Positions 34,710 through 47,398 of a stretch of 64,000 bases of DNA are shown piece by piece. The position numbers were made by a program, and so were the translations under genes. A model generated the notes under the pieces. That model did no database searches and was not told the origin of the DNA. It saw only the letters and a program-made list of their open reading frames with translations. This DNA comes from Aegilops tauschii subsp. strangulata. Lineage: Eukaryota > Streptophyta > Magnoliopsida > Poales > Poaceae. Position 1 is the stretch's first letter. Every line of letters begins with the position of its first letter. The stretch covers positions 319,885,294 through 319,949,293 of the forward strand of contig NC_053037.3 in the NCBI RefSeq assembly GCF_002575655.3, in the 5' to 3' direction.

Positions 34710-36460
34710 TGTTGGGGAACGTAGCATGCAATTTCAAAAAAAAAAATCCTACGCTCACGCAAGATCTATCTAGGAGATGCATAGCAACGAGAGGGGGAGA
34801 GTGTGTCTACGTACCCTCGTAGACCGAAAGCGGAAGCGTTTGGCAACGCAGTTGATGTAGTCGAACTTCTTCTAGCTCCGACCGATCAAGTACCGAATGT
34901 ATGGCACCTTCGAGTTCTGCACACGTTCAGCGCGATGACGTCCCTCGCCCTCTTAATCCAGCAAGGTGTCGAGGAAGTAGATGAGTTCCGCCAGCACAAC
35001 GGCGTGGTGACGGTGATGGTGATGTGATCCGCACAAGGCTTCGCCTAAGCACTATGAAGATATGACCGGAGGCGTAAATTGTGGAGGGGGCGCCGCACAC
35101 GGCTAACAATCGTTGTGTGTTCTAGGCGCCCCCTCCCCACGTATATATAGGTGGGAGGGGGAGGGGAGCAGCAAGGGTGCGCCCCAAGTAGGAGAAATCC
35201 TACTTGGGGACCTCCTCCAATTCGGTCTCCCCCCCTTCCTTTTTTTAGCCGGAGAGAAAAGGGAAGGGGGAAGGAAGGAAGGAAGGGGGGACCGAACCCC
35301 CCTTGTTCCTTCTCCAATTCGGGCACATGCCTAAGGGGGGCGCGCCACCCCTTGTGGGCTGGTGTGCTCCCCCCTTATGGCCCATATGGCCCATATCTTC
35401 CCCCGGGGGTTCTGGTAACCCCCGGTACTTCGATAAATACCTGATACTATCCGGAACACTTCCGATGTCCGAATACAATCATCCTATATATCATTATTTA
35501 CCTCTCGACCATTTCGAGACTCCTTGTCATGTTCGTGATCTCATCCGGGACTCTGAACAACATTCGGTCACCAAATCACATAACTCATATAATACAAAAT
35601 CGTCATCGAACGTTAAGCGTGCGGACCCTACGGGTTCGAGAACTATGTAGACATGACCGAGACACCTCTCCGGTCAATAACCAATAGCGGAATCTAGATG
35701 CTCATATTGGCTCCTACATATTCTACGAAGATCTTTATCGGTCGAACCGTTATGACAACGTATGTTATTCCCTTTGTCATCAGTATGTTACTTGCCCGAG
35801 ATTCGATTGTCGGTATCTTCATACCTAGTTCAATCTCGTTACCGGAAAGTCTCTTTACTCGTTCTGTAATGCATTATCTTGTAACAAACTCATTAGTTAC
35901 TTTGCTTGCAAGGCTTCTTATGATGTGCATTATCGAGAGGGCCCAGAGGTACCTCTCCGATACTTGGAGTGACAAATCCTAATCTCGATCTATGCCAACC
36001 CAACAAACACCTTCGGAGATACCTGTAGAGCATCTTTATGATCACCCAGTTACGTTGTGACGTTTGATAGCACACAAGGCATTCCTCCGGTATTCGGGAG
36101 TTGCATAATCTCATAATCGAAGGAATATGTATTTGACATGAAGAAAGCAATAGCAATAAAACTGAACGATCAATATGCTAAGCTAACGGATGGGTCTTGT
36201 CCATCACATCATTCTCCTAATGATGTGATCCCATTATCAAATGATAACTCATGTCCATGGTCAGGAAACCTTAACCATCTTTGATCAAGGAGCTAGTCAA
36301 GTAGAGGCTCACTAGGGACACGGTGTTTTGTCTATGTATCCACACATTTGTATCAAGTTTCCGGTTAATACAATTCTAGCATGAATAATAAACATTTATC
36401 ATGATATAAGGAAATATAAAATAAAAACTTTATTATTGCCTCTAGGGAATATTTCCTTCA
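34710..36460 (-). mobile_element. WIS/Angela-type solo LTR inserted into LTR of element A
   Basis: 1751 bp, TGTTGGGGAACG to ATTTCCTTCA on the plus strand, flanked by a perfect CCGGA target duplication (34705-34709 and 36461-36465). The family sense is minus; the reverse complement of CGTATATATAGG near 35143 is its TATA box. It is opposite in orientation to the LTR it landed in, so 33937-34709 and roughly 35500-36260 form a long inverted repeat. Confidence 0.93.
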
Positions 36461-37240
36461 CCGGAATGGTCTGAAGGTGAAGATTTATATATGGAAAATT
36501 GTTGTTGGGGTTCCAGGAAAAAGTTCGATTTTTTGATATTGTATCAAGAAGTCACCGAAAGGTTCTAGAGGGTTCCGTAGGGGTCCGGAAGTCCTCGGAG
36601 GGTTCCACCACATCCCATATAGTAGCATGGGCTGTAGGGGGCGCCCTGGCCTTAATGGGCCAGGGGCACTAGCCCCTGCAAGGCCCATGCGCGGGTGGAA
36701 AACCCTAAAGAGGAGGGCCCTCCACTTGGTTTGGAGGGCACTCCTCCCCTCCTTGGCCGCCACCCCCTCCCTCGGAGGAGGGGCAAGGGCTGGCCATGTC
36801 CCTCCCCCTATATAAATAGAGAGGAGGTGCAAGGGGCAGCCCATCCTTTCACCACGACGGATGCCCTCTCCCTATCCCTCCACTTCTCATCTGTGTTGCG
36901 CTTCGGGAAAGCCCTACCGGAGTTCCGCTACCACCACCACCACCACGCCATCGTGTTGGATCAGATCTCATCTACCTCTTCTCCCTCGCTTGTTGGATCA
37001 AGGAGGATGAGACGTCACTCAGCCGTACGTGTACTAAAATCGGAGGTGCCGCACGTGCGATGCTTGGATCGGATTGGATCGCGACACGAGTACGACTACA
37101 CCAACCACTATCTCTAGATAGTTAACGCTTTCAGTCTACAAGGGTATGTAGACTCACTCCCCTCTCTTAGCTATGCATCTACTAGATTGATCTTGGGTGT
37201 TTGTAGGATTTTTTTGATTTTTATGCTTCGTTCCCCATCA

Positions 37241-38473
37241 GTGGCATCTTGAGCTGGTCTATGCGTAGATGTATATGCACGAATAGAACAAAAAATAGTT
37301 GTGGGCGTTGATGTTCGAATTTCTTACTTATTTTGTGTTATTTGGATTCGGCGGTATTGTGGGATGAAGCGGCTCAGATCAACCTTACCTGTACTCGCAC
37401 AAGAGACCGGTTCCACTGACTGACATGCAACTTGTATTGCATAAAAGTGGCTTTGCGGGTGTCTGTCTCTCCCACCTTCGTTGAATTTGAGTTGACAACA
37501 ATGGTCCTTGAAGGTTAAAAGGCAACTTGTATATCACCCTTGTGGTTTTGCCTAGATAAGAACGGTTCTTATAGTTTGCCCTAGAGCCACGTAAAAATTG
37601 CAACAACAAAGTAGAGGAAGTCTAACTTGTTTTTGCAGGGCATGTTGTGATGTGGTATGGCCAAGACGTGATGTGATATATGTTGATGTATGAGATGATA
37701 ATGTTTGTAATAGGTTCACAACTTGCATGTCGATGAGTATGCCAATCGGCAGGAGCCATAGGGTTGTCTTTAATTTATTGTATGACCTGCGTGTCAATCA
37801 TTAAACACCATGTAATTGCTTTACTCTATCGCTATGAGTTAGCAATAGTCATAGAAGCAATTGTTGGCGGAGACAACCACATGAGACGGCACGATGATGG
37901 AGATCATGGTGTCATGTCGGTGATGATGGAGATCATGCCGGTGTTTTGGAGATGGAGCTCAAAAGCACAAGATGATGATGGCCATATCATGTCACATATT
38001 GATTGCATGTGATGTTTATCTTTTTATGCATCTTATTTTGCTTAGAACGACGGTAGCATTATAAGATGACCCCTTCACTAAATTTCAAGATAAAAGTATT
38101 CTCCTAAGTATGCACCGTTGCGAAAGTTCGTCGTTTCGAAGCACCTCGTGATGATCGGGTGTGATAGACTCTACGTTCACATACAACGGGTGTATGCCAA
38201 TTTTACACATGCGGAATACTTAGGTTAAACTTGACGAGCCTAGCATGTACAAAAATGGCCTGGAACAGGAGGACCGAAAGGTCAAACATGAGTCATATAT
38301 TAGATATGATCAACATGGAGATGTCCACCATTGATGACCACCGCACTCACGTGATGATCAGACAAGGGTTAGTTGATTTGGATCATGTAACACTTAGAAA
38401 ACTTGACGGATGTTTATTTAAGTGGGAGTTCACTAGTAATTTGATTAACTAAGCCAATTATCATGAAGATAGT
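37241..38473 (+). other. primer-binding site and untranslated leader of element A
   Basis: No coding frame of note. The sequence is the diverged reverse complement of the leader of the minus-strand Angela at 45860-47153; for example, stretches near 38150-38350 match 46040-46220 in inverse. The leader ends abruptly at 38473, where element B1 begins with TGAAAGTGC. Confidence 0.8.
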
Positions 38474-40137
38474 TGAAAGTGCGTTATATCGACTAGAGGG
38501 GGGGTGAATAGGCAATTTTTACAAATTCGTCACTGAGGAAATACTACTTGAGGAATTTGCTAAGTGATGAAATACAAACAACAGATAAAGTACTCACGTG
38601 CATGCATAACAAGACAGTAGCATAGTCATTATGATGAAATGAAACATACATAGAGCACACGTAGCGTGTAAACAGGATAAGCAGGCAGAAGACAAGATGT
38701 CTGAAGAAATAGGATTGAGGAAATTCAGAAAGTCTCCAGTCAAAGTCTTCAAACAATAACGATCAATTTCATCAACACATAAACGAGGAAATGAAAGGGT
38801 TGAGGAAATAGAACCAGTAGCTTGGTGAAGACAGTGATTTGGTAGACCAGTTCCAACTGACGTGACAGTTGTGCGTCTGGTTGGAGCGGCTTTTTATTTA
38901 AATCAAAGGACACACAGTCCTTACTGTATTCTCCTTGAGCTAAGGTCACACACACCTCACCCAATCACTCATGGTAAGTCTTCAAGGTGACTTCCAAACC
39001 TTCACAGACTTGGTCACTCGGCGATCCACAATTCCTCTTGGATGCTCTAGACCATGACGCCTAACCGTCTGGAATATGCATAGTCTTCAAAGGTAACAAG
39101 CGTCGGTTCCACACAGGAACAATCTCTTCAGTGATGCTCAATCACTTTGGGTTGTAGGTGTTGGGGTTTTGGGTTTTCCTCACTGATGATTTTCTCTCAA
39201 AGTCCTCGGAGGATGGGATGCTCTAAATGACAAGTGTCAAGTTCTCTCGGAGCAGCCTACCAGCTAGTGGTTGAAGGGGGGCGGCTATTTATAGCCGAGG
39301 AGCAGCCCGACATGATAAGACATAGATGCCCCTAATGATATGACCGTTGGATGGATAAGATATTTGGGACAGCTGGTGTGAAGCACAACAACAGTCGGAA
39401 ATTTGAGCTCTCAAATTCCTCAGGGCTATCATGTTCCTCACTGTAGGCAATTCGCACTGGCGAATTCCTAACTCCTCAGTCAGAACAAATTCCTCAGAGA
39501 CCAGAATAACTTCGTCTCTGTCATTGAAGAAATTGGCTGAACCGCAAGAGATTTCCAAAGGCTTCACTCGAAGGATTGGGTATGTGTATAGGTTTTGAGA
39601 TGAGCATCACTTGGAAAATTTTCCTTAGTATTACCTCGACCCCCTTTAACAGTACGGTGTTTCCTATGACTCAAAAGAAGTAAATGAAACTACGAAAACA
39701 AAAGTCTTCACGCTTCATAATCCTCGCATCAATATCTTTAAGGTCACACCAACTTTCTCATTTTCAAAGTCTTCAAGAAAACCAAAGTCTTCAGATGAAG
39801 ACATTCATTTTTAGGGGTCGACTTTCTTCGAATATATCAAAATCCTCGGAGACTTATTAGACCTGTACACTCACAAACACATTAGTCCCTTAACCTATAA
39901 GTCTCCAATACACCAAAATCACTAAGGGGCACTAGATGCACTTACAATCTCCCCCTTTTGGTGATTGATGACAAATAGGTCAAGTTTTCAATGAGGATAA
40001 ACATATGAAGTGTAAATACTGATTTTGAGGAATTTTATTGCAAGGTATAGAAGAACTCTCCCTAAAGATGTGCATATTTGAGGAATTTGCTTTGGACTGG
40101 AAATGCAAATTGTAGGATAAAATCATGGAGATCTCCC
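38474..40137 (-). mobile_element. LTR retrotransposon B1: 3' LTR and start of internal region
   Basis: LTR 38474-39946 (1473 bp), TGAAAGTGCG to GCACTTACA on the plus strand. The adjacent CTCCCCCTTTTGG is the complement of a polypurine tract (AAAAGGGGGAGAT), so the element is on the minus strand and this is its 3' LTR. CTATTTATAG near 39287 supplies a TATA box on the minus strand. Internal sequence follows to 40137, where the Angela element C interrupts it. The remainder is displaced beyond the window. It is closely related to B2 at 47399. Family not named with confidence; layout and length recall Triticeae elements with an extra ORF before the 3' LTR. Confidence 0.85.
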
Positions 40138-41853
40138 TGTTGGGGAACGTAGTAATAATTCAAAAAAATTCCTACGTGTCACCAAGATCAATCTAGGAGA
40201 TGCTAGCAACGAGAGGGAGGGAGTGCATCTTCATACCCTTGAAGATCGCTAAGCGGAAGCGTTACAAGAACGCGGTTGATGTAGTCACACTCGCGGCGAT
40301 TCAAACCGCGGAATATCCGATCCAAGCGCCGAACGGACGGGGCCTCCGCGTTCAACACACGTATAGCCCGGGGACGTCTCCTCCTTCTTGATCCAGCAAG
40401 GGGAGAGGAGAAGTTGAGGGAGAGCTCCGGCAGCACGACGGCGTGGTGGTGGAGCTTGCGGTTCTCCTGCAGGGCTTCGCCAAGCACTACGGAGGAGGAG
40501 GAGGTGTTGGAGGGTGGAGGGCTGCGCCAGGGGAAGGGGTGCGGCTTCCCAAACCCCCACTATCTGTAGGGTGAAGGGGAGAGGGAGCCGCCCCCCTAGA
40601 TGCATCTAGAGGGGGGCGGCGGCCAGGAGGGGAAACTTGCCCCCAAGCAGGTGGGAGGCGCCCCCTCCCCTAGGGTTTCCAACCCTAGGCGCCTTGGGCC
40701 CTTGGGGGGGGGGGGGCACACCAGCCCACTAGGGGGCTTATTCCCACCCATATTCAGCCCACTAAGTCCTCCGGGGCAGGTGGCCCCACCCGGTGGACCC
40801 CCGGACACCTTTCGGTGGTCCCGGTACAATACCGATAACCCCCGAAACCATTCCGGCGACTGAAACTGGACTTCCCATATATAAATCTTCACCTCCGGAC
40901 CATTCCGGAACTCCTCATGACATCCGGGATCTCATCCGGGACTCCGAACAACTTTCAGTAACCACACACAATTTCCCATAACAACTCTAGCGTCACCGAA
41001 CCTTAAGTGTGTAGACCCTACGGGTTCGGGAGACATGCAGACATGACCGAGACGACTCTCCGGTCAATAACCAACAGCGGGATCTGGATACCCATGTTGG
41101 CTCCCACATGTTCCACGATGATCTCATCGGATGAACCACGATGTCGGGGATTCAATCAATCCCGTATACAATTCCCTTTGTCAATCGGTACGTTACTTGC
41201 CCGAGATTCGATCGTCGGTATCCCAATACCTTGTTCAATCTCGTTACCGGCAAGTCACTTTACTCGTACCGTAATGCATGATCCCGTGACCAAACACTTG
41301 GTCACATTGAGCTCATTATGATGATGCATTACCGAGTGGGCCCAGAGATACCTCTTCGTCATACGGAGTGACAAATCCCAGTCTCGATTCATGCCAACCC
41401 AACAGACACTTCCGGAGATACCTGTAGTGCACCTTTATAGTCACCCAGTTATGTTGTGACGTTTGATACACCCAAAGCATTCCTACGGTATCCGGGAGTT
41501 GCACAATCTCATGGTCTAAGTAAATGATACTTGTCATTAGAAAGCTCTAGCAAACGAACTACACGATCTTGTGTTATGCTTAGGATTGGGTCTTGTTCAT
41601 CTCATCATTCTCCTAATGATGTGATCCCATTATCAACGACATCCAATGTCCATGGTCAGGAAACCACAACCATATATTGATCAATGAGCTAGTCAACTAG
41701 AGGCTCACTAGGGACATGTTGTGGTCTATGTATTCACACATGTATTACGGTTTCCGGTTAATACAATTATAGCATGAACAATAGACAATTATCATGAACA
41801 AGGAAATATAATAATAAACATTTTATTATTGCCTCTAGGGCATATTTCCAACA
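40138..41853 (-). repeat. 3' LTR of Angela element C
   Basis: 1716 bp, TGTTGGGGAACG to ATTTCCAACA on the plus strand. A segment at 41007-41321 translates identically to the equivalent part of the solo LTR at 20554-22262, so the two share a very recent common source. Confidence 0.93.
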
Positions 41854-41885
41854 GTCTCCCACTTGCACTAGAGTCAATAATCTAG

Positions 41886-43169
41886 TTACATTGTGATGAA
41901 TCGAACACCCATAGAGTTCTGGTGCTGATCATGTTTTGCTCGTGGAAGAGGTTTAGTCAACAGATCTGCGACATTGAGATCTGTATGTACTTTACAAATA
42001 TCTATGTCTCCATCTTGAATATTTTCACGAATGGAGTTGAAGCGACGCTTGATCTGCCTGGTCTTCTTGTGAAACCTAGGCTCCTTGGCAAGACCGATAG
42101 CTCCAGTGTTGTCACAAAAGAGAGTCATCGGGCCCGACGCATTGGGAATCACTCCTAGGTCGGTGATAAACTCCTTCATCCAGACTGCTCCCTGAGCTGC
42201 TTCCGAAGCAGCTATGTACTCTGCTTCACATGTAGATCACGCCATGACGCTTTGCTTGCAACTGCACCAGCTGACTTCCCCACCATTCAAAATATACACG
42301 TATCCGGTTTGTGACTTGGAGTCATCCATATCTGTGTCGAAGCTAGCATCGACGTAACCCTTTACTGCGAGGTCTTCGGCACCTCCATAAACGAGAAACA
42401 TATCCTTAGTCCTTTTCAGGTACTTTTGGATATTCTTGACCGCTGTCCAGTGTTCCATTCCGGGATCACTTTGGTACCTCCCTACCAAACTTACGACAAG
42501 GTTCACATCAGGTCTGGTACACAGCATGGCATACATAATAGAGCCTATGGCTGAGGCATAGGGGATGACACTCATCTTTTCTCTATCTTCTGTCGAGGTC
42601 GGGCATTGAGCTATGCTCAATCTCACACCTTGCAACACAGGCAAGAACCCCTTCTTGGACTGATCCATATTGAACTTCTTCAATATCTTGTCAAGGTATG
42701 TACTTTGTGGAAGACCAATGAGGCGCCTCGATCTATCTCTATAGATCTTGATGCCTAATATGTAAGCAGCTTCTCCAAGGTCCTTCATTGAAAAACACTT
42801 ATTCAAGTAGGCCTTTATGCTTTCCAAAAGTTCTATATCATTTCCCATCAATAGTATGTCATCCACATATAATATGAGAAATGCTACAGAGCTCCCACTC
42901 ACTTTCTTGTAAGTACAGGCTTCTCCATAAGTCTGTATAAACCCAAACGCTTTGATCATTTCATCAAAGCGAATGTTCCATCTCTGAGATGCTTGCACCA
43001 GCCCATAAATGGAGTGCTGGAGCTTGCATACTTTGTCAGCATTCTTAGGATCGGCAAAACCTTCCGGCTGCATCATATACAATCCTTCCTTAAGGAAACC
43101 GTTAAGGAATGCCGTTTTGACGTCCATTTGCCATATCTCATAATCATAGAATGCGGCAATTGCTAACAT
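41886..43169 (-). pseudogene. Angela reverse transcriptase and RNase H
   Basis: RT from 43169: QMDVKTAFLNG, SIYGLVQASQRW and the catalytic LYVDDILL. RNase H follows with CDNTGAIGL and HFI-type KKTRQIKRRF. A stop codon near 42237 falls in the RNase H region, where the usual acidic serine-rich EAEY-type segment would be (the family motif is recognisable just beyond the stop). A further stop near 43170 separates it from the RT N-terminal part fused to integrase. The polypurine tract and 3' LTR follow. Confidence 0.88.
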
Positions 43170-43172
43170 GAT

Positions 43173-44621
43173 TCAGACGGACTTCAGCTTCGCTACGGGT
43201 GAGAAGGTCTCATCGTAGTCAACCCCTTGAACTTGCCGATAACCCTTAGCGACAAGCCGAGCCTTATAGACGGTCACATTACCATTCGCGTCAGTCTTGT
43301 TCTTAAAGATCCACTTATTCTCTATGGCTTGCCGATCATCGGGCAAGTCCATCAAAGTCCATACTTTGTTTTCATACATGGATACTATCTCGGATTTCAT
43401 GGCTTCAAGCCATTTGTTGGAATACGGGCCCGCCATCGCTTCTTCATAGTTCGAAGGTTCACCGTTGACTAACAACATGATCTCCAGGACAGGGTTGTCG
43501 TACCACTCTGGTGCGGAACGTGTCCTTGTGGACCTACGAAGTTCAGTAGCAACTTGATCTGAAGTTTCATGATCATCATCATTAACTTCCTCTCTAGCCG
43601 GTGCAGGCACCACAGAAACATCTTCCTGAGCTGCGGTACTTTCCGGTTCAAGAGGGGGTACCTCATCAAGTTCTACCTTCCTCCCACTTACTTCTTTCGA
43701 GAGAAACTCTTTCTCCAGAAAGGATCCATTCTTGGCAACAAAGATCTTGCCTTCGGATCTGAGGTAGAAGGTATACCCAATAGTTTCCTTAGGGTATCCT
43801 ATGAAGACACAATGTTCCGATTTGGGTTCGAGCTTTTCAGGTTGAAGTTTCTTGACATAAGCATCACATCCCCAAACTTTTATAAACGACAGCTTAGGTT
43901 TCTTCCCAAACCATAATTGATACAGTGTCGTCTCAACGGATTTAGACGGTGCCCTATTTAAAGTGAATGCGGCAGTCTCTAAAGCATAACCCCAAAATGA
44001 TAGCGGTAGATCAATAAGAGACATCATAGATCGCACCATATCCAATAGAGTGTGATTACAACGTTCGGACACACCATTACGCTGAGGTGTTCCAGGCGGC
44101 GTGAGTTGTGAAACAATTCCACATTTCCTTAAGTGCGTGCCAAACTCGTGACTCAAGTATTCTTCTCCATGATCTGATCGTAAGAACTTTATTTTCCTGT
44201 CATTTTGATTCTCTACCTTGCTCTGAAATTCCTTTAACTTTTCAAAGGTCTCAGACTTGTGTTTCATTAAGTAGACATACCCATATCTACTTAAGTCATC
44301 AGTGAGGGTGAGAACATAACGATAGCCACCGCGAGCCTCAACGCTCATTGGACCGCATACATCAGTATGTATTATGTCCAACAAGTTGGTTGCTCGCTCC
44401 ATTGTTCCGGAGAACGGAGTCTTGGTCATTTTTCCCATGAGGCATGGTTCACACGTGTCAAATGATTCATAATCAAGAGACCCCAAAAGTCCATCTGCAT
44501 GCAGTTTCTTCATGCGTTTGACACCAATGTGACCAAGGCGGCAGTGCCACAAGTATGTAGGACTATCATTATCAACCTTACATCTTTTGGCATTTACACT
44601 ATGAAATATGTGTAACATCAT
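43173..44621 (-). pseudogene. Angela integrase and start of reverse transcriptase
   Basis: 482 codons. HHCC zinc part (CRLGHIGVKRM, CEPCLMGKM); integrase core with IIHTDVCGP, RSDHGEEY and NGVSERCN giving D, D and E; a variable acidic linker; then the RT start (NKWIFKNK, KARLVAKGYRQ, YDETFSPVAKL). It ends at a stop near 43173 just before the RT catalytic half, so the polyprotein is broken. Confidence 0.88.
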
Positions 44622-44804
44622 GTTCGAGATTCAATAAAAATAAACCATTGACCAGCGGGGCATGACCATAAAACATATCTCTCATATAAATAGAACAACC
44701 ATTATTCTCAGATTTAAATGAGTAGCCATCTCGCATCAAACGAGATCCAGATACAATGTTCATGCTCAAAGCTGGTACTAAATAACAATTATTGAGGTTT
44801 AAAA

Positions 44805-45107
44805 CTAATCCCGAAGGTAGATGTAGAGGTAGCGGCCGACGGCGATCACATCGACCTTGGAACCATTCCCGACGTGCATCGTCACCTCATCCTTCGCCAG
44901 TCTCCGCTTATTCCGCAGCTCCTGTTTTGAGTTACAAATGTGAGCAACCGCATAGGTATCAAATACCCAGGAGCTACTACGAGCGCTGGTAAGGTACACA
45001 TCAATAACATGTATATCATATATACCTTTGGCGTTGCCGGCCTTCTTATCCGCTAAGTACTTGGGGCAGTTCCGTTCCAGTGACCATTTCCCTTGCAATA
45101 AAAGCAC
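44805..45107 (-). pseudogene. Angela protease region with altered active site
   Basis: The frame carries the second half of the zinc knuckle (ERNCPKYL) and then WVFDTYAVAHIC. In this family the position normally reads D-T/S-G; here the glycine is replaced by tyrosine, which should abolish aspartic protease activity. The first half of the knuckle (CFYCKGNGHW) is in another frame ending at 45053, so a frameshift lies inside the knuckle. Confidence 0.8.
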
Positions 45108-45866
45108 TCAGTCTCAGGCTTGGGTCCATTCTTTGGAGTCTTCCTGGCAACTAATGTACCGGGCGCGACAACTCCCTTGCCGTCCTTCTTCAAGTTCTTC
45201 TTACCCTTACCTTTCTTGAAACTAGTAGTCTTATTCACCATCAACACTTAATGTCCTTTTTGATTTCCACCTTCGCTGATTTCAGCATCGAATATAACTC
45301 AGGGTTGGACTTCTCCATCCCTTGCATATTGTAGTTCATCACAAAGCTCTTGTAGCTAGGTGGAAGCGACTGGAGGATTCTGTCAATGACCGAGTCATCT
45401 GGAAGATTAACTCCTAGCTGAGATAAGCGGTTGTGCAGCCCAGACATTTTGAGTATATGCTCGCTGACAGAACTATTTTCCTCCATCTTACAACTATAGA
45501 ACTTGTCAGAGACTTCATATCTCTCGACCCGGGCATGAGCTTGGAAAACCATTTTCAGCTCTTGGAACAGCTCATATGCTCCGTGTTGCTCAAAACGCTT
45601 TTGGAGCCCCGATTCTAAGCTGTAAAGCATGCCGCACTGAACCAGGGAGTAATCATCACTACGCGACTGCCAGGCGTTCACAACGTCTTGAGTTGCTGGG
45701 AAAATGGGTGTGTCATCTAGCGGTGCTTCAAGGACATATGCTTTCTTGGCAGTTATGAGGATGATCCTCAAGTTACGGACCCAGTCCGTATAGTTGCTTC
45801 CATTGTCTTTCAGCTTAGTTTTCGCTAGGAACGGTTGAAGTTGAGGGCAACATTAGCTTGGGCCAT
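45053..45866 (-). pseudogene. Angela gag
   Basis: The natural start is the ATG at 45866, with the family's MAQANVALNF opening, but a stop follows at codon 14 and the frame shifts. The main gag part is open from 45771 to 45241 (UBN2-type: SLESGLQKRFEQ, SEHILKMSGLHNRL, ILQSLPPSYKSFV). A basic Lys-rich stretch and the first half of a CCHC knuckle follow in a different frame to 45053. At least three lesions make it non-functional. Confidence 0.85.
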
Positions 45867-47153
45867 TGGATCTACGGGATAGATTGTAAAGACAATTTTA
45901 GACTAAGTTCATGATAATTAAGTTCATCTAATCAAATTATTTAATGAACTCCCACTTAGATAACATCCCTCTAGTCATCTAAGTGATACATGATCCGAAT
46001 CGACTAGGCCGTGTCCGATCATCATGTGAGATGGACTAGTCATCAACGGTGAACATCTCCATGTTGATCGCATCTACTATACGACTCATGTTCGACCTTT
46101 TGGTCTCTCGTGTTCCGAGGCCATGTTTGTACATGCTAGGCTCGTCAAGTCAACCTAAGTGTTTCACATGTGTAATCTGGCTTACACCCGTTGTATGCGA
46201 ATGTTAGAATCTACACCCGATCATCACGTGGTGCTTCGAAACAACAAACCTTTGCAATGGCGCACAGTTAGGGGGGACACTTCTCTTGAAATTTTAGTGA
46301 GGGATCATCTTATTTATGCTACCGTCGTTCTAATAAAATAAGATGTAAACATGACAAACATCACATGCAAATCATAAAGTGACATGATATGGCCAATATC
46401 ATCTTGCGCCTTTGATCTCCATCTTCTAGGCGCGGCATGATCACCTTCGTCACTGGCATGACACCATGATCTCCATCATCATGATCTCCCTCATCGTGTC
46501 TTTAAGAAGTTGTCTCACCAACTATTACTTCTACTACTATAGCTAACGGTTAGCAATAAAGTAAAGTAATTACATGGCGTTTACATTGACTCGCAGGTCA
46601 TACAAAATATTAAGACAACTCCTATGGCTCCTGCCGGTTGTCATACTCATCAACATGCAAGTCGTGATTCCTATTACAAGAACATGATCAATCTCATACA
46701 TCACATATATAATTCATCACATCCTTTTGGCCATATCACATCACATAGCATACCCTGCAAAAACAAGTTAGACGTCCTCTAATTGTTGTTGCATGTTTTA
46801 CGTGGCTGCTATGGGTTTCTAGTAAGAACGTTTCTTATCTACGCAAAATCCACAAGGGTGATATGCCAATTGCTATTTACCCTTCATAAGGACCCTCTTC
46901 ATCGAATCCGATCCAACTAAAGTGGGAGAGACAAACACCCGCTAGCCACCTTATGCAACAAGTGCATGTCAATCGGCGGAACCTGTCTCAGGTAAGCGTA
47001 CGTGTAAGGTCGGTCCGGGGCGCTTCATCCCACAATGCCGCCGAATCAAGATAAGACTAGTAACGGTAAGAAAATTGAACAAATCATCGCCCACAACTAC
47101 TTGTGTTCTACTCGTGCATAAAATCTACGCATAGACCTAGCTCATGATGCCAC
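45867..47153 (-). other. untranslated leader and primer-binding site of Angela element C
   Basis: A non-coding leader. At its right end the minus strand reads AGTGGCATCATGAGCTAGG beside the LTR, similar to the tRNA-Met primer site TGGTATCAGAGC. The leader matches that of element A (37241-38473) in inverse orientation. Confidence 0.8.
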
Positions 47154-47398
47154 TGTTGGGGAACGTAGTAATAATTCAAAAAAAATTCCTACGTGTCACC
47201 AAGATCAATCTAGGAGATGCTAGCAACGAGAAAGAGGGAGTGCATCTTCATACCCTTGAAGATCGCTAAGCGGAAGCGTTACAAGAACGCGGTTGATGGA
47301 GTCGTACTCACAGCGATTCAAACCGCGGAACGGACGACGCCTCCGTGTTCAACACACGTACAACCCGGGGATGTCTCCTCCTTCTTGATCCAGCAAGG
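47154..47398 (-). repeat. 5' LTR fragment of Angela element C
   Basis: The first 245 bp on the plus strand (the terminal part in family sense) match 40138-40401, with more than ten substitutions and small indels, more than expected of a very young pair. It is cut after CAGCAAGG, where B2 starts. Confidence 0.88.

Larger units (their letters stand above)
33937..38473 (+). mobile_element. truncated WIS/Angela-type copia element A (5' LTR and leader)
   Basis: The plus strand carries the family's sense LTR. It starts internally near GATGGTTAAGG (33939), is interrupted at 34709 by a solo LTR with target duplication CCGGA, resumes at 36466 and ends CGTTCCCCATCA at 37240. TATATAAATAGAG near 36809 is the LTR promoter TATA. 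A primer-binding-site-like TGGCATCTTGAGC follows, then about 1.2 kb of leader. The 5' ~260 bp of the LTR is missing and the rest of the element is displaced to the right of the nested insertions, beyond the window. Confidence 0.88.
40138..47398 (-). mobile_element. Angela/BARE-type Ty1/copia element C, 5' LTR truncated
   Basis: Minus-strand element: 3' LTR 40138-41853, polypurine tract (AAGTGGGAGAC just right of it on the minus strand), RNase H/RT/integrase/protease/gag to 45866, leader to 47153, and a 245-bp piece of the 5' LTR (47154-47398). The 5' LTR is cut by insertion of element B2. The left flank is CTCCC (40133-40137); the partner copy should lie beyond the window. Coding is degenerate, with stops, frameshifts and a mutated protease site. 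Confidence 0.92.
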
